64,000 nt of DNA from Bordetella parapertussis (GTDB lineage: Bacteria; Pseudomonadota; Gammaproteobacteria; Burkholderiales; Burkholderiaceae_B). The position numbers were made by a program, and so were the translations under genes. The stretch is from NCBI GenBank assembly GCA_945911685.1, contig CAMEAW010000002.1, positions 7,711 through 71,710 of the forward strand, in the 5' to 3' direction. Every line of letters begins with the position of its first letter. The first letter of the stretch is position 1. The notes under the pieces were generated by a model. The model ran no database searches. It was given only the letters and a program-made list of their open reading frames with translations, and was not told the origin of the DNA. This document shows positions 42,613-51,399 of this stretch, piece by piece.

Positions 42613-43289
42613 AGATGAATCGACTGACGAAACTGCCTGACAGATTGATCAAGTTCTGAATTCAACATCAAGGCTAGTCCTACCATTAACAGAATCGGGA
42701 GCACGATCAACGCTACTGTGGTGAGCTTAGGCCAGTTCAGTAGACGCTGTGTTCGATTTTGTTTTACACGCGCCTCAGCCCGATAGGCCGCAGGAAATAT
42801 CGGCAGCGATCCGGCATCACCCGAGATACCCATCATCTCTAAGATTTCTTGATATTGCCCTAACTTAACCCCTGCCAGTGCCGCCGCATCAGAGGGGTCT
42901 GAGTACCGACCGATAAACCCTAAGCATAGACACAGCAGATAAATTTCGCGTACCGGTGCAGCATGCTCACCCAGTGCGCCAAGTCGCTCAAAGAACTCTC
43001 TGCCCGCCAGCGAAGTTTTAAAGTACCGACGTTGTAATAAATGTGGCTGCCAAGCCAGAGGTGTTTGCCAGACTTTCAGGCGAGCAATACGCTCGTCAGC
43101 CCAAGCCGCGATAGGAAACAAGCCTTGTTGAAACAGCTCAACATCGACACCGGCTTTGACGGCCTCAGTTCTCGCTTGCTGGATCATTGAGTCCAGCGTT
43201 TGGGCGACCTCTTGAGGCGTGTTGGCAAGCGCATTTTCATACGAACGAACAAACGCAATGAGTGGCATAAAAAAATCTGACAGCCTCAT
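42609..43289 (-). CDS. tssL: T6SS membrane-complex protein TssL (DotU family), copy 2
   Basis: A 226-residue DotU-type protein with the family segment FPIAAWADERIARLKVWQ, YFKTSLAGREFFERLGALG and LLCLCLGFIGRYSD, and a single C-terminal helix (LTTVALIVLPILLMVGLALM). No peptidoglycan-binding domain is attached. The ATG at 43289 (MRLSDFF) follows GAGGG and begins one base after the tssK2 stop; the open frame extends 10 codons further into tssK2 but that start is less likely. It overlaps tssM2 by four bases. Confidence 0.94.
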   Translation of the reverse strand: MRLSDFFMPLIAFVRSYENALANTPQEVAQTLDSMIQQARTEAVKAGVDVELFQQGLFPIAAWADERIARLKVWQTPLAWQPHLLQRRYFKTSLAGREFFERLGALGEHAAPVREIYLLCLCLGFIGRYSDPSDAAALAGVKLGQYQEILEMMGISGDAGSLPIFPAAYRAEARVKQNRTQRLLNWPKLTTVALIVLPILLMVGLALMLNSELDQSVRQFRQSIHL

Positions 43290-43290
43290 A

Positions 43291-44679
43291 TCACCCTCTG
43301 AGCACGACGACTTCGACACGTAGATCTTCTGGCGCTTGCGCCCAAAACATCGCTAATTCACCTTCTTGCTCTACGGCTTCCCAGGCCTGCGCCATCTGCT
43401 CGATTCGGTAATACCGTGTGTTCGAGCGCTGTGGCAACCCTTGCGGCGGAGTCAGGACTTCGATCAAGTCAATACCGGGCAAGGCCAAATCAATCAACGC
43501 AGGCAGTTGACTTGGCGAGGCAAGACGCACGGCTTTGACAAAGTCTTGAGATAGCCGATCGTTGTTAGAGCCGGTCTTAGTCACTAAGTAGAAGCGGTTA
43601 CGCGTGGCAAAAAATTCACCGGGTAAAGCGCCCACAAGAAAATCGCCTTTCGGTTCAAGGTAAGCGTAAAACTCGGGGCCCACTAAAATCTCGCCTAAAA
43701 GCTGGCTGATTAATTTTCGTGCGGCTAAAAAACAAGGCCCTAAGTTTAGGTGGTCATAACGCGGCATACCTTCATCTTTATCGCCTTGACGCCCCAAGAC
43801 ATCAGTGCGGTCCGAGAAGGTGCTCAGTTCGCCAACGCACATTCTTAGAAAGCCATACACGGTCCAGGGGTGAAGCTGATTCGTCTCTGTCAAATGAACC
43901 GCAAGAGGCACTAAGCGATTGAGCGCTTGCACGGCCTGAAGCAAGAGCAAGTAGTCAGGGTCTAGCTCTTGGCGTTGCATATCGCGCGGGATTTTGTATT
44001 CAGTGATTTGACGCAACCGACCCGCCATATCGTCCCGAACATCGTTCAGCACGTCGCTCAGCAGTCTTGACCCTGCCAAGGCATAACTCGGCGGCACCGA
44101 CTGAGGCGCTACGCGAATCGTATCCACATCCCTGACTAGCTGGCCAAGCGGTATCAGATCATAGTCACCTAAGGTGTCTATTTCAGGACCAAAAAAAATC
44201 TTTAGTGCATAAAACACCGTTGGCATATTAGCGACCGGCCCCGACCCATAAAGGTCTGGCATTTGCTGTGCATCACCCAAGCTAACCATACGCGACGTTA
44301 CTGCCACAATGTCGGTGAGTGAGTCCACCACCGTTACATTGGGCGCAACCGCCGACAGTTTTTTCAAACCAAGATAAACGTCCAGTGGGGTATCAGTTGC
44401 GGTCCAAATTTGATCAAACGAGCGCGCGCTAATGACCGCGTTACCTGGAAACTCTAAATAAGTTTGATCTTGAAAAATCACATGGGCTGCGCGTATTTCA
44501 ACCGTACGCGCGGTGAGTGCTTCGGACGCCAACTCAAGGCGCCCTATCCCCCAGAAGTGAGGGCTGGCGGCCTCGTAAAGTGGTTTTCGATAAAACTGCT
44601 GCGTCTGCTCAAGACGCTGAAAGTGCTGAGGCTGCAAAAACATGCCCTGATGCCAGTAGCTTCCCGTTCTGAAATCCAT
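43291..44679 (-). CDS. tssK: T6SS baseplate protein TssK, copy 2
   Basis: A 462-residue TssK with the signature GSYWHQGMFLQPQHFQRLEQ at the N-terminus and SYALAGSRLLSDVLNDVRDD in the middle. It is clearly diverged from copy 1 outside the N-terminal motif, so the duplication is not recent. The ATG at 44679 has AAGGG upstream; a TTG one codon before is also open. It lies 14 bases after tssJ2 and one base before tssL2. TssK links baseplate to TssL/TssM, so each TssK may be specific for its own membrane complex. Confidence 0.94.
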   Translation of the reverse strand: MDFRTGSYWHQGMFLQPQHFQRLEQTQQFYRKPLYEAASPHFWGIGRLELASEALTARTVEIRAAHVIFQDQTYLEFPGNAVISARSFDQIWTATDTPLDVYLGLKKLSAVAPNVTVVDSLTDIVAVTSRMVSLGDAQQMPDLYGSGPVANMPTVFYALKIFFGPEIDTLGDYDLIPLGQLVRDVDTIRVAPQSVPPSYALAGSRLLSDVLNDVRDDMAGRLRQITEYKIPRDMQRQELDPDYLLLLQAVQALNRLVPLAVHLTETNQLHPWTVYGFLRMCVGELSTFSDRTDVLGRQGDKDEGMPRYDHLNLGPCFLAARKLISQLLGEILVGPEFYAYLEPKGDFLVGALPGEFFATRNRFYLVTKTGSNNDRLSQDFVKAVRLASPSQLPALIDLALPGIDLIEVLTPPQGLPQRSNTRYYRIEQMAQAWEAVEQEGELAMFWAQAPEDLRVEVVVLRG

Positions 44680-44693
44680 CAACCCTTACCCCA

Positions 44694-45395
44694 TTAATCG
44701 ATTAGCTTGAGTGCAGCATCAGTGCTGGCTTTAGCCCGTGTCACTTGACCATCTAAAGTGATTTCAGGCTTCACTGCGCCAAGCGGGACCATCTCTTTCA
44801 CCACTTTCTTCTCAAAGTCGTAGGTCAGGACCTCGGCGTTGACGATTCGATCGTTACCCAGAAAAAGCCTGAGCGCGAGCACTGCTGGCTCAGCTTTATA
44901 CGTTGTGGTCACGATTCCAGAGGTTTCGATGTTGAGCGGAATTCTGAACAGCCTAGCGGCTTGAACCGGCTTAATTTGGTAGTACCCTGCAACGAAGCCA
45001 ACAAATTTCGCGCCTTGGACTCGGTCGATCTTCAATGTTGTTTTTTTGCCCGGACTCACAACGTAGCGATCAAATTGCACAACTTCGGGCGCAGTCTTGC
45101 CACCTACCAACACCTTCATGACCGCCTCGGGCTTGGCAAGAAGATCAACAAAGGCTTTTTGATCCGACAACTGAAACACCCCTAGCACTAAGGTATGTGA
45201 TTGATTAGAATAAAAATTAAGGGTCAGATCGGAGACTAAGTCTACGAGAATTGCATCTTGTTCGTAAGGCCACTCAACCTCAGCCTTCGCCTCTTTGGGC
45301 GTGTTTCCACCCAACGTAGAATTTAGCCACGTGCAGCCTGACAGTGCCGCCAGACAACAGCTCACGAGTGCAATAAGAATGGCTCGACTTACCAT
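44694..45395 (-). CDS. tssJ: T6SS outer-membrane lipoprotein TssJ, copy 2
   Basis: A 233-residue lipoprotein with a short signal sequence ending in the lipobox AALSGC (Thr at +2). The mature part has the TssJ beta-sandwich strands SHTLVLGVFQLSD, FVGFVAGYYQI and LFRIPLNIETSGIVTTTY. It heads the second membrane-complex run tssJ2-tssK2-tssL2-tssM2, which continues into tssB after a 261-base gap. Upstream, a short AT-rich gap separates it from a divergent gene. Confidence 0.93.
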   Translation of the reverse strand: MVSRAILIALVSCCLAALSGCTWLNSTLGGNTPKEAKAEVEWPYEQDAILVDLVSDLTLNFYSNQSHTLVLGVFQLSDQKAFVDLLAKPEAVMKVLVGGKTAPEVVQFDRYVVSPGKKTTLKIDRVQGAKFVGFVAGYYQIKPVQAARLFRIPLNIETSGIVTTTYKAEPAVLALRLFLGNDRIVNAEVLTYDFEKKVVKEMVPLGAVKPEITLDGQVTRAKASTDAALKLID

Positions 45396-45477
45396 TGAAT
45401 TCCAATCATAATTCTTAAATATTACCTGAGATAAAGGTTATAACATCATGAAAAAAATAATATAAATGGAGTTTAGC
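45396..45477. promoter_or_regulatory. Short AT-rich divergent intergenic region
   Basis: About 80 bases separate tssJ2 (leftward) from the spike-module genes (rightward). The tract is rich in AT with several TATA-like hexamers but no convincing paired -35 box. It is the only upstream space available to the tssJ2 operon, so a promoter, perhaps a shared divergent control site, is likely. Confidence 0.35.
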
Positions 45478-46134
45478 GTGAGTCATACCTTTCGACTAGG
45501 GGTTTTAAATCCCAAGCAGTTGGTAAACTATTTAGTGTGGTCATTCTGCACATTTGCTGCAATGCAGCACGCGGCTTGGGGTGCTGATAACGAGGTCAAC
45601 CTGACCGCGTCCGTGATCTCGGTTACCAGCGAAGTCATCAAAAGTTACGACAACCCAGAGGTTTGCAGGCAAACCATCCTCACTGCCCAGCAAATTGCCC
45701 AACGCGAAGAAGACGAAAAGACTTGGTGGGAAAAAAACTGGATTGCCAGCCTGGCCGGCGGGGCGGGCTTGGTGGGCGGCGTTCCGCTGAGCGCGCATGT
45801 CGCATCGATCGCCTCTGGGGCCTTAGTCCTGCCCACAATTCTGCTGACCGGTGGCGTTGCTTTTTTCGTGACTCAGTTGCTTATTCCCGCCAACCCGATG
45901 CTTTCGCCCCCCAAACCAGGTAGCTATATCGCCTCGCAAAAATTTTATGTTGAGCCAGTCTGCCAACCCGAGCCCCTTAAATACAAGGCACTCTCGTACT
46001 ATCGCGTCAGCTACAGATTCAATGGCAAAATTCAGACGGCCTTGGTCAAGTATGATCCGGGTGAGCGTTTAGCGCTCAACGCGCATGGTCGCCCCTTAAA
46101 TGAAATTATCCCAGCGACCGCTGCTAAGCCCTGA
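45478..46134 (+). CDS. Unknown exported or membrane protein before vgrG2
   Basis: A protein of 218 residues from the GTG at 45478, which has GGAG six bases upstream; an in-frame ATG at 45466 lacks a good site. A signal-like hydrophobic segment (about 17-36) ends in AAWGAD. A Gly/Ala-rich hydrophobic stretch (about 87-138: SLAGGAGLVGGVPLSAHVAS and LPTILLTGGVAFFVTQLL) could form two membrane helices. The rest is soluble and has three cysteines. I recognise no family. It lies divergently from tssJ2 and 111 bases before vgrG2 in the same direction. It could be an immunity protein, a membrane-acting effector or a structural accessory; none is shown by sequence. Confidence 0.65.
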   Translation: MSHTFRLGVLNPKQLVNYLVWSFCTFAAMQHAAWGADNEVNLTASVISVTSEVIKSYDNPEVCRQTILTAQQIAQREEDEKTWWEKNWIASLAGGAGLVGGVPLSAHVASIASGALVLPTILLTGGVAFFVTQLLIPANPMLSPPKPGSYIASQKFYVEPVCQPEPLKYKALSYYRVSYRFNGKIQTALVKYDPGERLALNAHGRPLNEIIPATAAKP

Positions 46135-46245
46135 GGGTTTAATCTGTCGCTGCGGTCAAAAGCCGTCGAGTCTTGTGGGTCTAGTCTGTGCCAACGTGCA
46201 ACATTCGCCAATCCTTCATTTCTTAATCTATCTCTGAGCGTAAAC

Positions 46246-47850
46246 ATGGCAGATTCAAGGACAGAGTCACTAGGCAATAAACCACGCTTTACCTTTAGCG
46301 CTACGGGCCAGGGTTCAGCCACGCTTGACGTTGCGAGCCTTCATGGTACCGAGAGTCTGTCAAAACTCTTTCGCTTTGAGCTCACACTTATCAGTTCGTC
46401 GACCGAGCTCGACTTCACACAAATGCTGGGCAAGCCGGCAACGCTTACCATTTTATCGATCGATGGCAACACTGAGGTGCCGTACCACGGGATCTTGTGC
46501 CAGTTTGAACAAGGTAACCCACTGCGTGGCTCTGCGATCTATCGTGCGGTGCTCGTCCCAGCCCTATGGCAGTTGTCTCTAACAAAAACCAACGAAGTTT
46601 ATGGCAACGAGCAAACCATCCCGCAAATCATCGAGACGGTCTTAAAGGCTAACAACCTAACTTCGCTTGATTACCAAATGTCTGTGATGAACCCGATGCA
46701 GTACCGTCAACGAAGTTTTGTCTGTCAATACCAAGAGAGCAGTCTGGATTTTGTGCAGCGTTGGCTTGAAAGCGAAGGCCTTTATTATTATTTCGACCAT
46801 GATAATTCGGGCGCCACAACCGCCAAACTGATGATCTTAGATTACAAACAAGCCGAACCTCCCACAACGCTAGCGTTGGTTTATGCGCAGAAAGAAGATC
46901 TCCAGACGGCCATGCAAGATAACTGTATTTTCGACTTTACCTGCACCCAAGCCTTATTGCCAAAAACCGTGGTGGTGCAAGACTATAACTACCGTAAAGC
47001 GTCTCTGGGCGATCAACTGCAGGCCACCGCAGCCGCGAGTACGACAGGGCAAGGCACTGTGATGTGTTTTGGCGATAATCTTCGCACGACTGACGATGCG
47101 ACCTACCTGGCTAAAATCCGTGCTGATGAACTGCTCTGTCGCGAACAGATATTTGCAGGCAGCGCCACTGCCGTGGGTCTACGTAGCGGCTATAAAATCC
47201 AGCTTTCGGATCACTATCGATCAAGCTTCAACGGTTCATACCTTGTGACCGAAGTTGAACACCGTGGTGCGCTTGCCGGTGTTTTATTTTCAGGCGATCG
47301 TGATGCCGGCGCCGAAAATTTGGGCGGTATCGTCTACGAGTGCAATTTCAAGGCCATACCCTCGTCCAAACAATTTCGCCCAGAACGCGTCACCCCTTGG
47401 CCAACAATCGCTGGATTGATGAGCGCCACCGTCGACGACGAAGGCGATGGCAAATATGCTCAACTCAACGAGTACGGACAGTACAAATTACAACTTCTCT
47501 ACGATCAAACGAGCAAGCAACCAAACAAAGGTTCCTGTTGGGTGCGAATCGCCACGCCCTACGCGGGCGCAAAAAATGGTTTGCATTTTCCGCTCTTAAA
47601 AGGAACAGAGGTCATGCTTGCCTTTATGCATGGCGACCCGGATCAACCAATGATCGTTGGTGCCGTAAGTAACTCTGAAAATAAAAATGTGGTCACAAAC
47701 CAGAATGCCACGGCGGCTGGAGTCTTGTCTCCCAGCACAAATATGATCAGCGTCAGCGACCTCGAGGGGGATGAATCGGTTTGCTTTTATTCTCCGCAGG
47801 GCGGAGCCACGATCATTATCGGTTCGCTCGAAGGCAGTAGTTCAAAATGA
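46246..47850 (+). CDS. vgrG: T6SS spike protein VgrG, copy 2, short form
   Basis: A 534-residue VgrG with the gp27-like region (about 15-385; QYQESSLDFVQRWLESEGLY) and an OB-fold (about 390-490; EYGQYKLQLLYDQTS and MLAFMHGDPDQPMIVGAVSN). It stops soon after (GDESVCFYSPQGGATIIIGS), so like copy 1 it lacks a long beta-prism. No effector domain is fused. It opens a module of six plus-strand genes related to spike and cargo. Confidence 0.93.
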   Translation: MADSRTESLGNKPRFTFSATGQGSATLDVASLHGTESLSKLFRFELTLISSSTELDFTQMLGKPATLTILSIDGNTEVPYHGILCQFEQGNPLRGSAIYRAVLVPALWQLSLTKTNEVYGNEQTIPQIIETVLKANNLTSLDYQMSVMNPMQYRQRSFVCQYQESSLDFVQRWLESEGLYYYFDHDNSGATTAKLMILDYKQAEPPTTLALVYAQKEDLQTAMQDNCIFDFTCTQALLPKTVVVQDYNYRKASLGDQLQATAAASTTGQGTVMCFGDNLRTTDDATYLAKIRADELLCREQIFAGSATAVGLRSGYKIQLSDHYRSSFNGSYLVTEVEHRGALAGVLFSGDRDAGAENLGGIVYECNFKAIPSSKQFRPERVTPWPTIAGLMSATVDDEGDGKYAQLNEYGQYKLQLLYDQTSKQPNKGSCWVRIATPYAGAKNGLHFPLLKGTEVMLAFMHGDPDQPMIVGAVSNSENKNVVTNQNATAAGVLSPSTNMISVSDLEGDESVCFYSPQGGATIIIGSLEGSSSK

Positions 47851-47922
47851 TAACAACCATGCACAAACACTTAAGCTGACCCTATAAGTGATCTCTTGCT
47901 ACAACCTGAATAGGCCCTCACC

Positions 47923-49224
47923 ATGAGTACTAAAAGCAAAACCTTTGGATACGGGCTTGTTGGCTCAGGCAGCAAGGTCTTAATGTTTACGGGTACCGAG
48001 CAGGCTTTTGTCAATGGCGACAAAACCACGTTTACGATTGGCAGTGCCAGCACAGCTACCATCGGAACAAAGCTAGATTTTCAAGTTGGCCCGTCGTATT
48101 CGTTCAAAAACTTTAACCCCTCTGAGTGGGGTACCCCTACAAATATCGAAGCAATTACTAAATGGGGCGAGGCCCAAGGGTGGACAACCTACGACTTCAC
48201 AAGCGTTAAAGAGGTCAGATTTAACACGCACAAACAAGGCTCGCTTGAGTACTACACCAACAAGACGTTCACGTGCGGCGTTAGTTTTCAAGCGATCGCG
48301 GGTTATCGAAAAAATGGTCAATCGGAATTTGACGACTATATTAAGTCTGTTGGAAAGCTTGGCTACACCTATTCAATTTCCGACGTTTTAGACGCCGTCA
48401 ACAAAATCACTCAAACACTCAACCCCAAGGCACTTGGCGATAATCACCACGCCGCGATCCCAGCGGTTCTCAGTACGGTAAAGACCGCGAATTCAACCTG
48501 GAAGGATCTGCAAGACGCCATTAAAAAAGACAGTGGCCTCGACTCCGCGATACATCCCGAGTCGGTCATCCAAGTCACAAAAGACCTCGTCTTTCTAGGT
48601 GTGAGTCCTGAATCAAGCAGTACCAATCCGCCGCCCGTTGGCACCAGTCTGTTGCTAGGAAAATTTGCCATATTGGCCACTCGCGACGCGACCGATAGCG
48701 CACCCTTTGAAAAAAATGGCGATGCGCAATATGTCAACTTAAAGCAAGCGCCAATCGACTCAGTCGAAGTGGCACGAAAAAAAATTACAGCGACGTCGAC
48801 CGCAATCGAACTCAACGCCAAAAGTGAAACAAACGAGCCCGAGAACGCAAGCGTTTTAATACAAGCCGCGGGTAGCGACAGCAACATCAATATTTTGGCA
48901 CCCACCATCGCCGTCAACGCAGGAAGCGATAACAGCAATAACCTGCATGGACTTTCAATTGCTATCTCAGGTGATGCTGAAATCAAACTCGCACACAAAA
49001 GCGGAAACGGCGCCAAGTACATCTCAATTACCCAGAGCCAAATCAGCGTCCAATTTCAAAGCGGCACATCCATCACAATGAGCGGCAGCGAAATAAAAAT
49101 TACTCAATCCAGTTCAACCGTCACCGTCACGGGCTCACAGACCACAATATCGTCGGGCGGCGTTCAAGTACAGCTCTCAGGCGGCCAAGTGAAAGTCGGT
49201 AGTGGCTTAAAAGTAATCGGATAA
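47923..49224 (+). CDS. Unknown spike-module protein with C-terminal beta-solenoid-like repeats
   Basis: A 433-residue protein of no family I recognise. The N-terminal 60 residues are strand-rich and full of Gly, Thr and Ser (FTGTEQAFVNGDKTTFTIGS), a middle region (about 65-230) is mixed and partly helical, and the last 170 residues are short alternating strands such as ISITQSQISVQFQSGTSITM and TQSSSTVTVTGSQTTISSGG. This looks like a trimeric beta-helix or beta-prism of the kind found in VgrG tails and phage spikes. It lies 72 bases after vgrG2, whose own prism is missing, so it may extend the spike or carry cargo on it. It has no signal peptide, as expected for a T6SS substrate. Confidence 0.65.
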   Translation: MSTKSKTFGYGLVGSGSKVLMFTGTEQAFVNGDKTTFTIGSASTATIGTKLDFQVGPSYSFKNFNPSEWGTPTNIEAITKWGEAQGWTTYDFTSVKEVRFNTHKQGSLEYYTNKTFTCGVSFQAIAGYRKNGQSEFDDYIKSVGKLGYTYSISDVLDAVNKITQTLNPKALGDNHHAAIPAVLSTVKTANSTWKDLQDAIKKDSGLDSAIHPESVIQVTKDLVFLGVSPESSSTNPPPVGTSLLLGKFAILATRDATDSAPFEKNGDAQYVNLKQAPIDSVEVARKKITATSTAIELNAKSETNEPENASVLIQAAGSDSNINILAPTIAVNAGSDNSNNLHGLSIAISGDAEIKLAHKSGNGAKYISITQSQISVQFQSGTSITMSGSEIKITQSSSTVTVTGSQTTISSGGVQVQLSGGQVKVGSGLKVIG

Positions 49225-49252
49225 GCATGCCAAACCTTCGAGTAGCGCTGTC

Positions 49253-51373
49253 ATGAAAATAATCAAACCCGATGCTGCCGAGGTATTCGCCAGGGTATTT
49301 TCTAATTCGCAACAACAATACTGTCTATCGATCGGTTTGATTCAATCGTTTGCTTTACACCCAAACGCGACCTTGCCTGAGCCGGGTGCCTCTCTTGTAT
49401 ATGCTGTCGCAGCCGAAGCATTGGGAAAGGATGCCCTGTTAGACGAAGGCCTGCCGAAAACGCGCGGCGAATTTTTGTTATATGGTGCAGCCTATCCGCC
49501 CGCTGGGTATACCGGCCAACCGCTTTCGGTCAGGGTAAACGTAGGTGGTTTGCAAAAACAGCTTGCTGTCTTTGGCGACCGTACACTTTCGAGCTTGGGC
49601 ATTCGCAGCAGACCAGCGGCTTTTAGCCGTATGCCGCTCACACCAGCAACCGCCTACGGCGGAGAATCCTACCCTCTGAACCCCAAGGGCAAAGGCGCCG
49701 ATAAAGCGATCGACCCTGCGACAATGCAGGCGCAGCTGCCCATGCCCAACGTTGAAGCGCCCGATCAACTCATGCTCTCTGCCTCAGAGCAACCAGCGCC
49801 AGCTGGGTTTTGGGCTTTTACACCCGACTCGCCGACACGCGCTCAGTTGCTTGGCCGCTTTAACGACCGCTGGCTCGTGAACCGCTGGCCGCATCTACCC
49901 ACCGATACGCACCCGGACTATTTTCAAACGGCGCCCGTTGATCAAAGACTACCGCACTATTTTCGAGGAGACGAAGCAATCAGTTTGCATAATCTACACC
50001 CTCAGTTTCCGATCATTGAGACAGCTTTACCCAATATGCGACCGCGTATTTTTGTCGAACAACAACTGACTTCTCAAGAAAATACTTTCAAAGAATTAAC
50101 AGTAAACGTTGAAACGGTTTGGCTATTGCCCGACCAACTTACCGGACTGGTGCTTTATCGTGCGGTCGTTGCGATTGCGGACAGCAGCGCGACAGAGATC
50201 AAACACGTGTATGCCGAGCTTGAACTGCCCAGCGATCTGCCCAAAAGCCTCGAAGAGTGTTATCAAACGCTGAAGGCGCAGACGTATTCAGTTTTGTTGA
50301 CAGAAGCGCTCGACTCGAGCGTAACCACCGACCTTGCCGCGAGCGCTGAAGCAGGCAAAAATGGGCCGAGAGTGTATGCCGGCCCAAGTCGCGAACAAAT
50401 CATCGAGCGCCATGCTCGCGGTGAATCTTTCGCCAACGCAGATTTAACAGGTGTCGATCTTTCAGGGCTCAATCTGTTGGGTGCTGATTTTTCGGGCGCT
50501 CAACTTGCCGAGGCTAATTTTAGCGATGCGCGTTTAGAGCAAACAAACTTTGACCGAGCGCTTCTTAGTCATGCTGTTTTTATCAATGCGAGTCTTGTTC
50601 AGGCAAGTATGGTCGGCGCAAGTGCAGGACACGTAAATTTTGCCCAATGTGATTTATCAAGTGCAATCTTGAAAGAGAGTGATTTTTCGCACGGTGACTT
50701 TACCCAGGCAAAATTTAATCAGTCTGATATGACGCTAGCAATTTTTTCTGGCTCGAAAATGCAATCTGTATCTGCCCTTAGCGTCATCGCCGAGCAAACA
50801 AGCTTTGAAGAATGCTCTCTGGCAGACGCTAATTTTTCGCACGCGCAGCTTAAGTCAGCGAGTTTTCATACCGCCATTCTGACAGACGCAAATTTTACAC
50901 ACGCCGTATGTCAACGCGTTGATTTTTCGGGCGCGACCTTAAGCAGGGCATTATTCGCAAACACAGATTTACAAGACAGCGAGGCGAACACCACAACCAC
51001 TTTTGCGCACTGCCGGTTTACCAAAGCCAATTTGAGCGGTGCGAGTTGGGCCGGGCCTTGTCTGGATGATGCTGCCTTTGATGATGCAGTCATGGACAAG
51101 GCAGATGTCACCGGGGCGAGCCTGCACCGAGTACGTATGCCTCGCGTATCGGCACGTCAAGCGTGTTTTGCAAATGTCGATCTCACGGATGCTGATTTGA
51201 CTGGCATCAACTTGTTTGAAGGCTCGCTCGCGAATGCTACGCTGCAGAACACACGTTTACGGTCCGCCAATTTATTTGGCGTGAATTTTATGGACACCAA
51301 AATTATGAACAGTGATTTGGGTGGTTCAGATATCGAGCGAACGATTCTCGGCGTTCGCCAAGCCTTAGCCTAG
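49253..51373 (+). CDS. DUF2169 protein with C-terminal pentapeptide repeats
   Basis: A 706-residue two-part protein. Residues about 1-330 are DUF2169, a domain tied to T6SS loci and implicated as an effector adaptor in Agrobacterium; seen are PLSVRVNVGGLQKQLAVFGD and LNPKGKGAD and the later NMRPRIFVEQQ. Residues about 390-700 are roughly sixty pentapeptide repeats of the A(D/N)LXX/ADFSG type, e.g. ADLTGVDLSGLNLLGADFSG, which fold as a square beta-helix. It lies 28 bases after the 433-residue gene and 26 before a second pentapeptide gene. A role as a loading adaptor or scaffold for spike cargo is plausible; pentapeptide proteins can also mimic DNA, so a toxic role is not excluded. Confidence 0.87.
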   Translation: MKIIKPDAAEVFARVFSNSQQQYCLSIGLIQSFALHPNATLPEPGASLVYAVAAEALGKDALLDEGLPKTRGEFLLYGAAYPPAGYTGQPLSVRVNVGGLQKQLAVFGDRTLSSLGIRSRPAAFSRMPLTPATAYGGESYPLNPKGKGADKAIDPATMQAQLPMPNVEAPDQLMLSASEQPAPAGFWAFTPDSPTRAQLLGRFNDRWLVNRWPHLPTDTHPDYFQTAPVDQRLPHYFRGDEAISLHNLHPQFPIIETALPNMRPRIFVEQQLTSQENTFKELTVNVETVWLLPDQLTGLVLYRAVVAIADSSATEIKHVYAELELPSDLPKSLEECYQTLKAQTYSVLLTEALDSSVTTDLAASAEAGKNGPRVYAGPSREQIIERHARGESFANADLTGVDLSGLNLLGADFSGAQLAEANFSDARLEQTNFDRALLSHAVFINASLVQASMVGASAGHVNFAQCDLSSAILKESDFSHGDFTQAKFNQSDMTLAIFSGSKMQSVSALSVIAEQTSFEECSLADANFSHAQLKSASFHTAILTDANFTHAVCQRVDFSGATLSRALFANTDLQDSEANTTTTFAHCRFTKANLSGASWAGPCLDDAAFDDAVMDKADVTGASLHRVRMPRVSARQACFANVDLTDADLTGINLFEGSLANATLQNTRLRSANLFGVNFMDTKIMNSDLGGSDIERTILGVRQALA

Positions 51374-51399
51374 AAATTTGAAATTTTATATAAATCCGT

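Noticed and set aside
46170-46215. A TGG...TTGC-like sequence before vgrG2 as a sigma-54 promoter
   Set aside because: It is on the minus strand, directed away from vgrG2, and the GG-GC spacing is eight, not ten.
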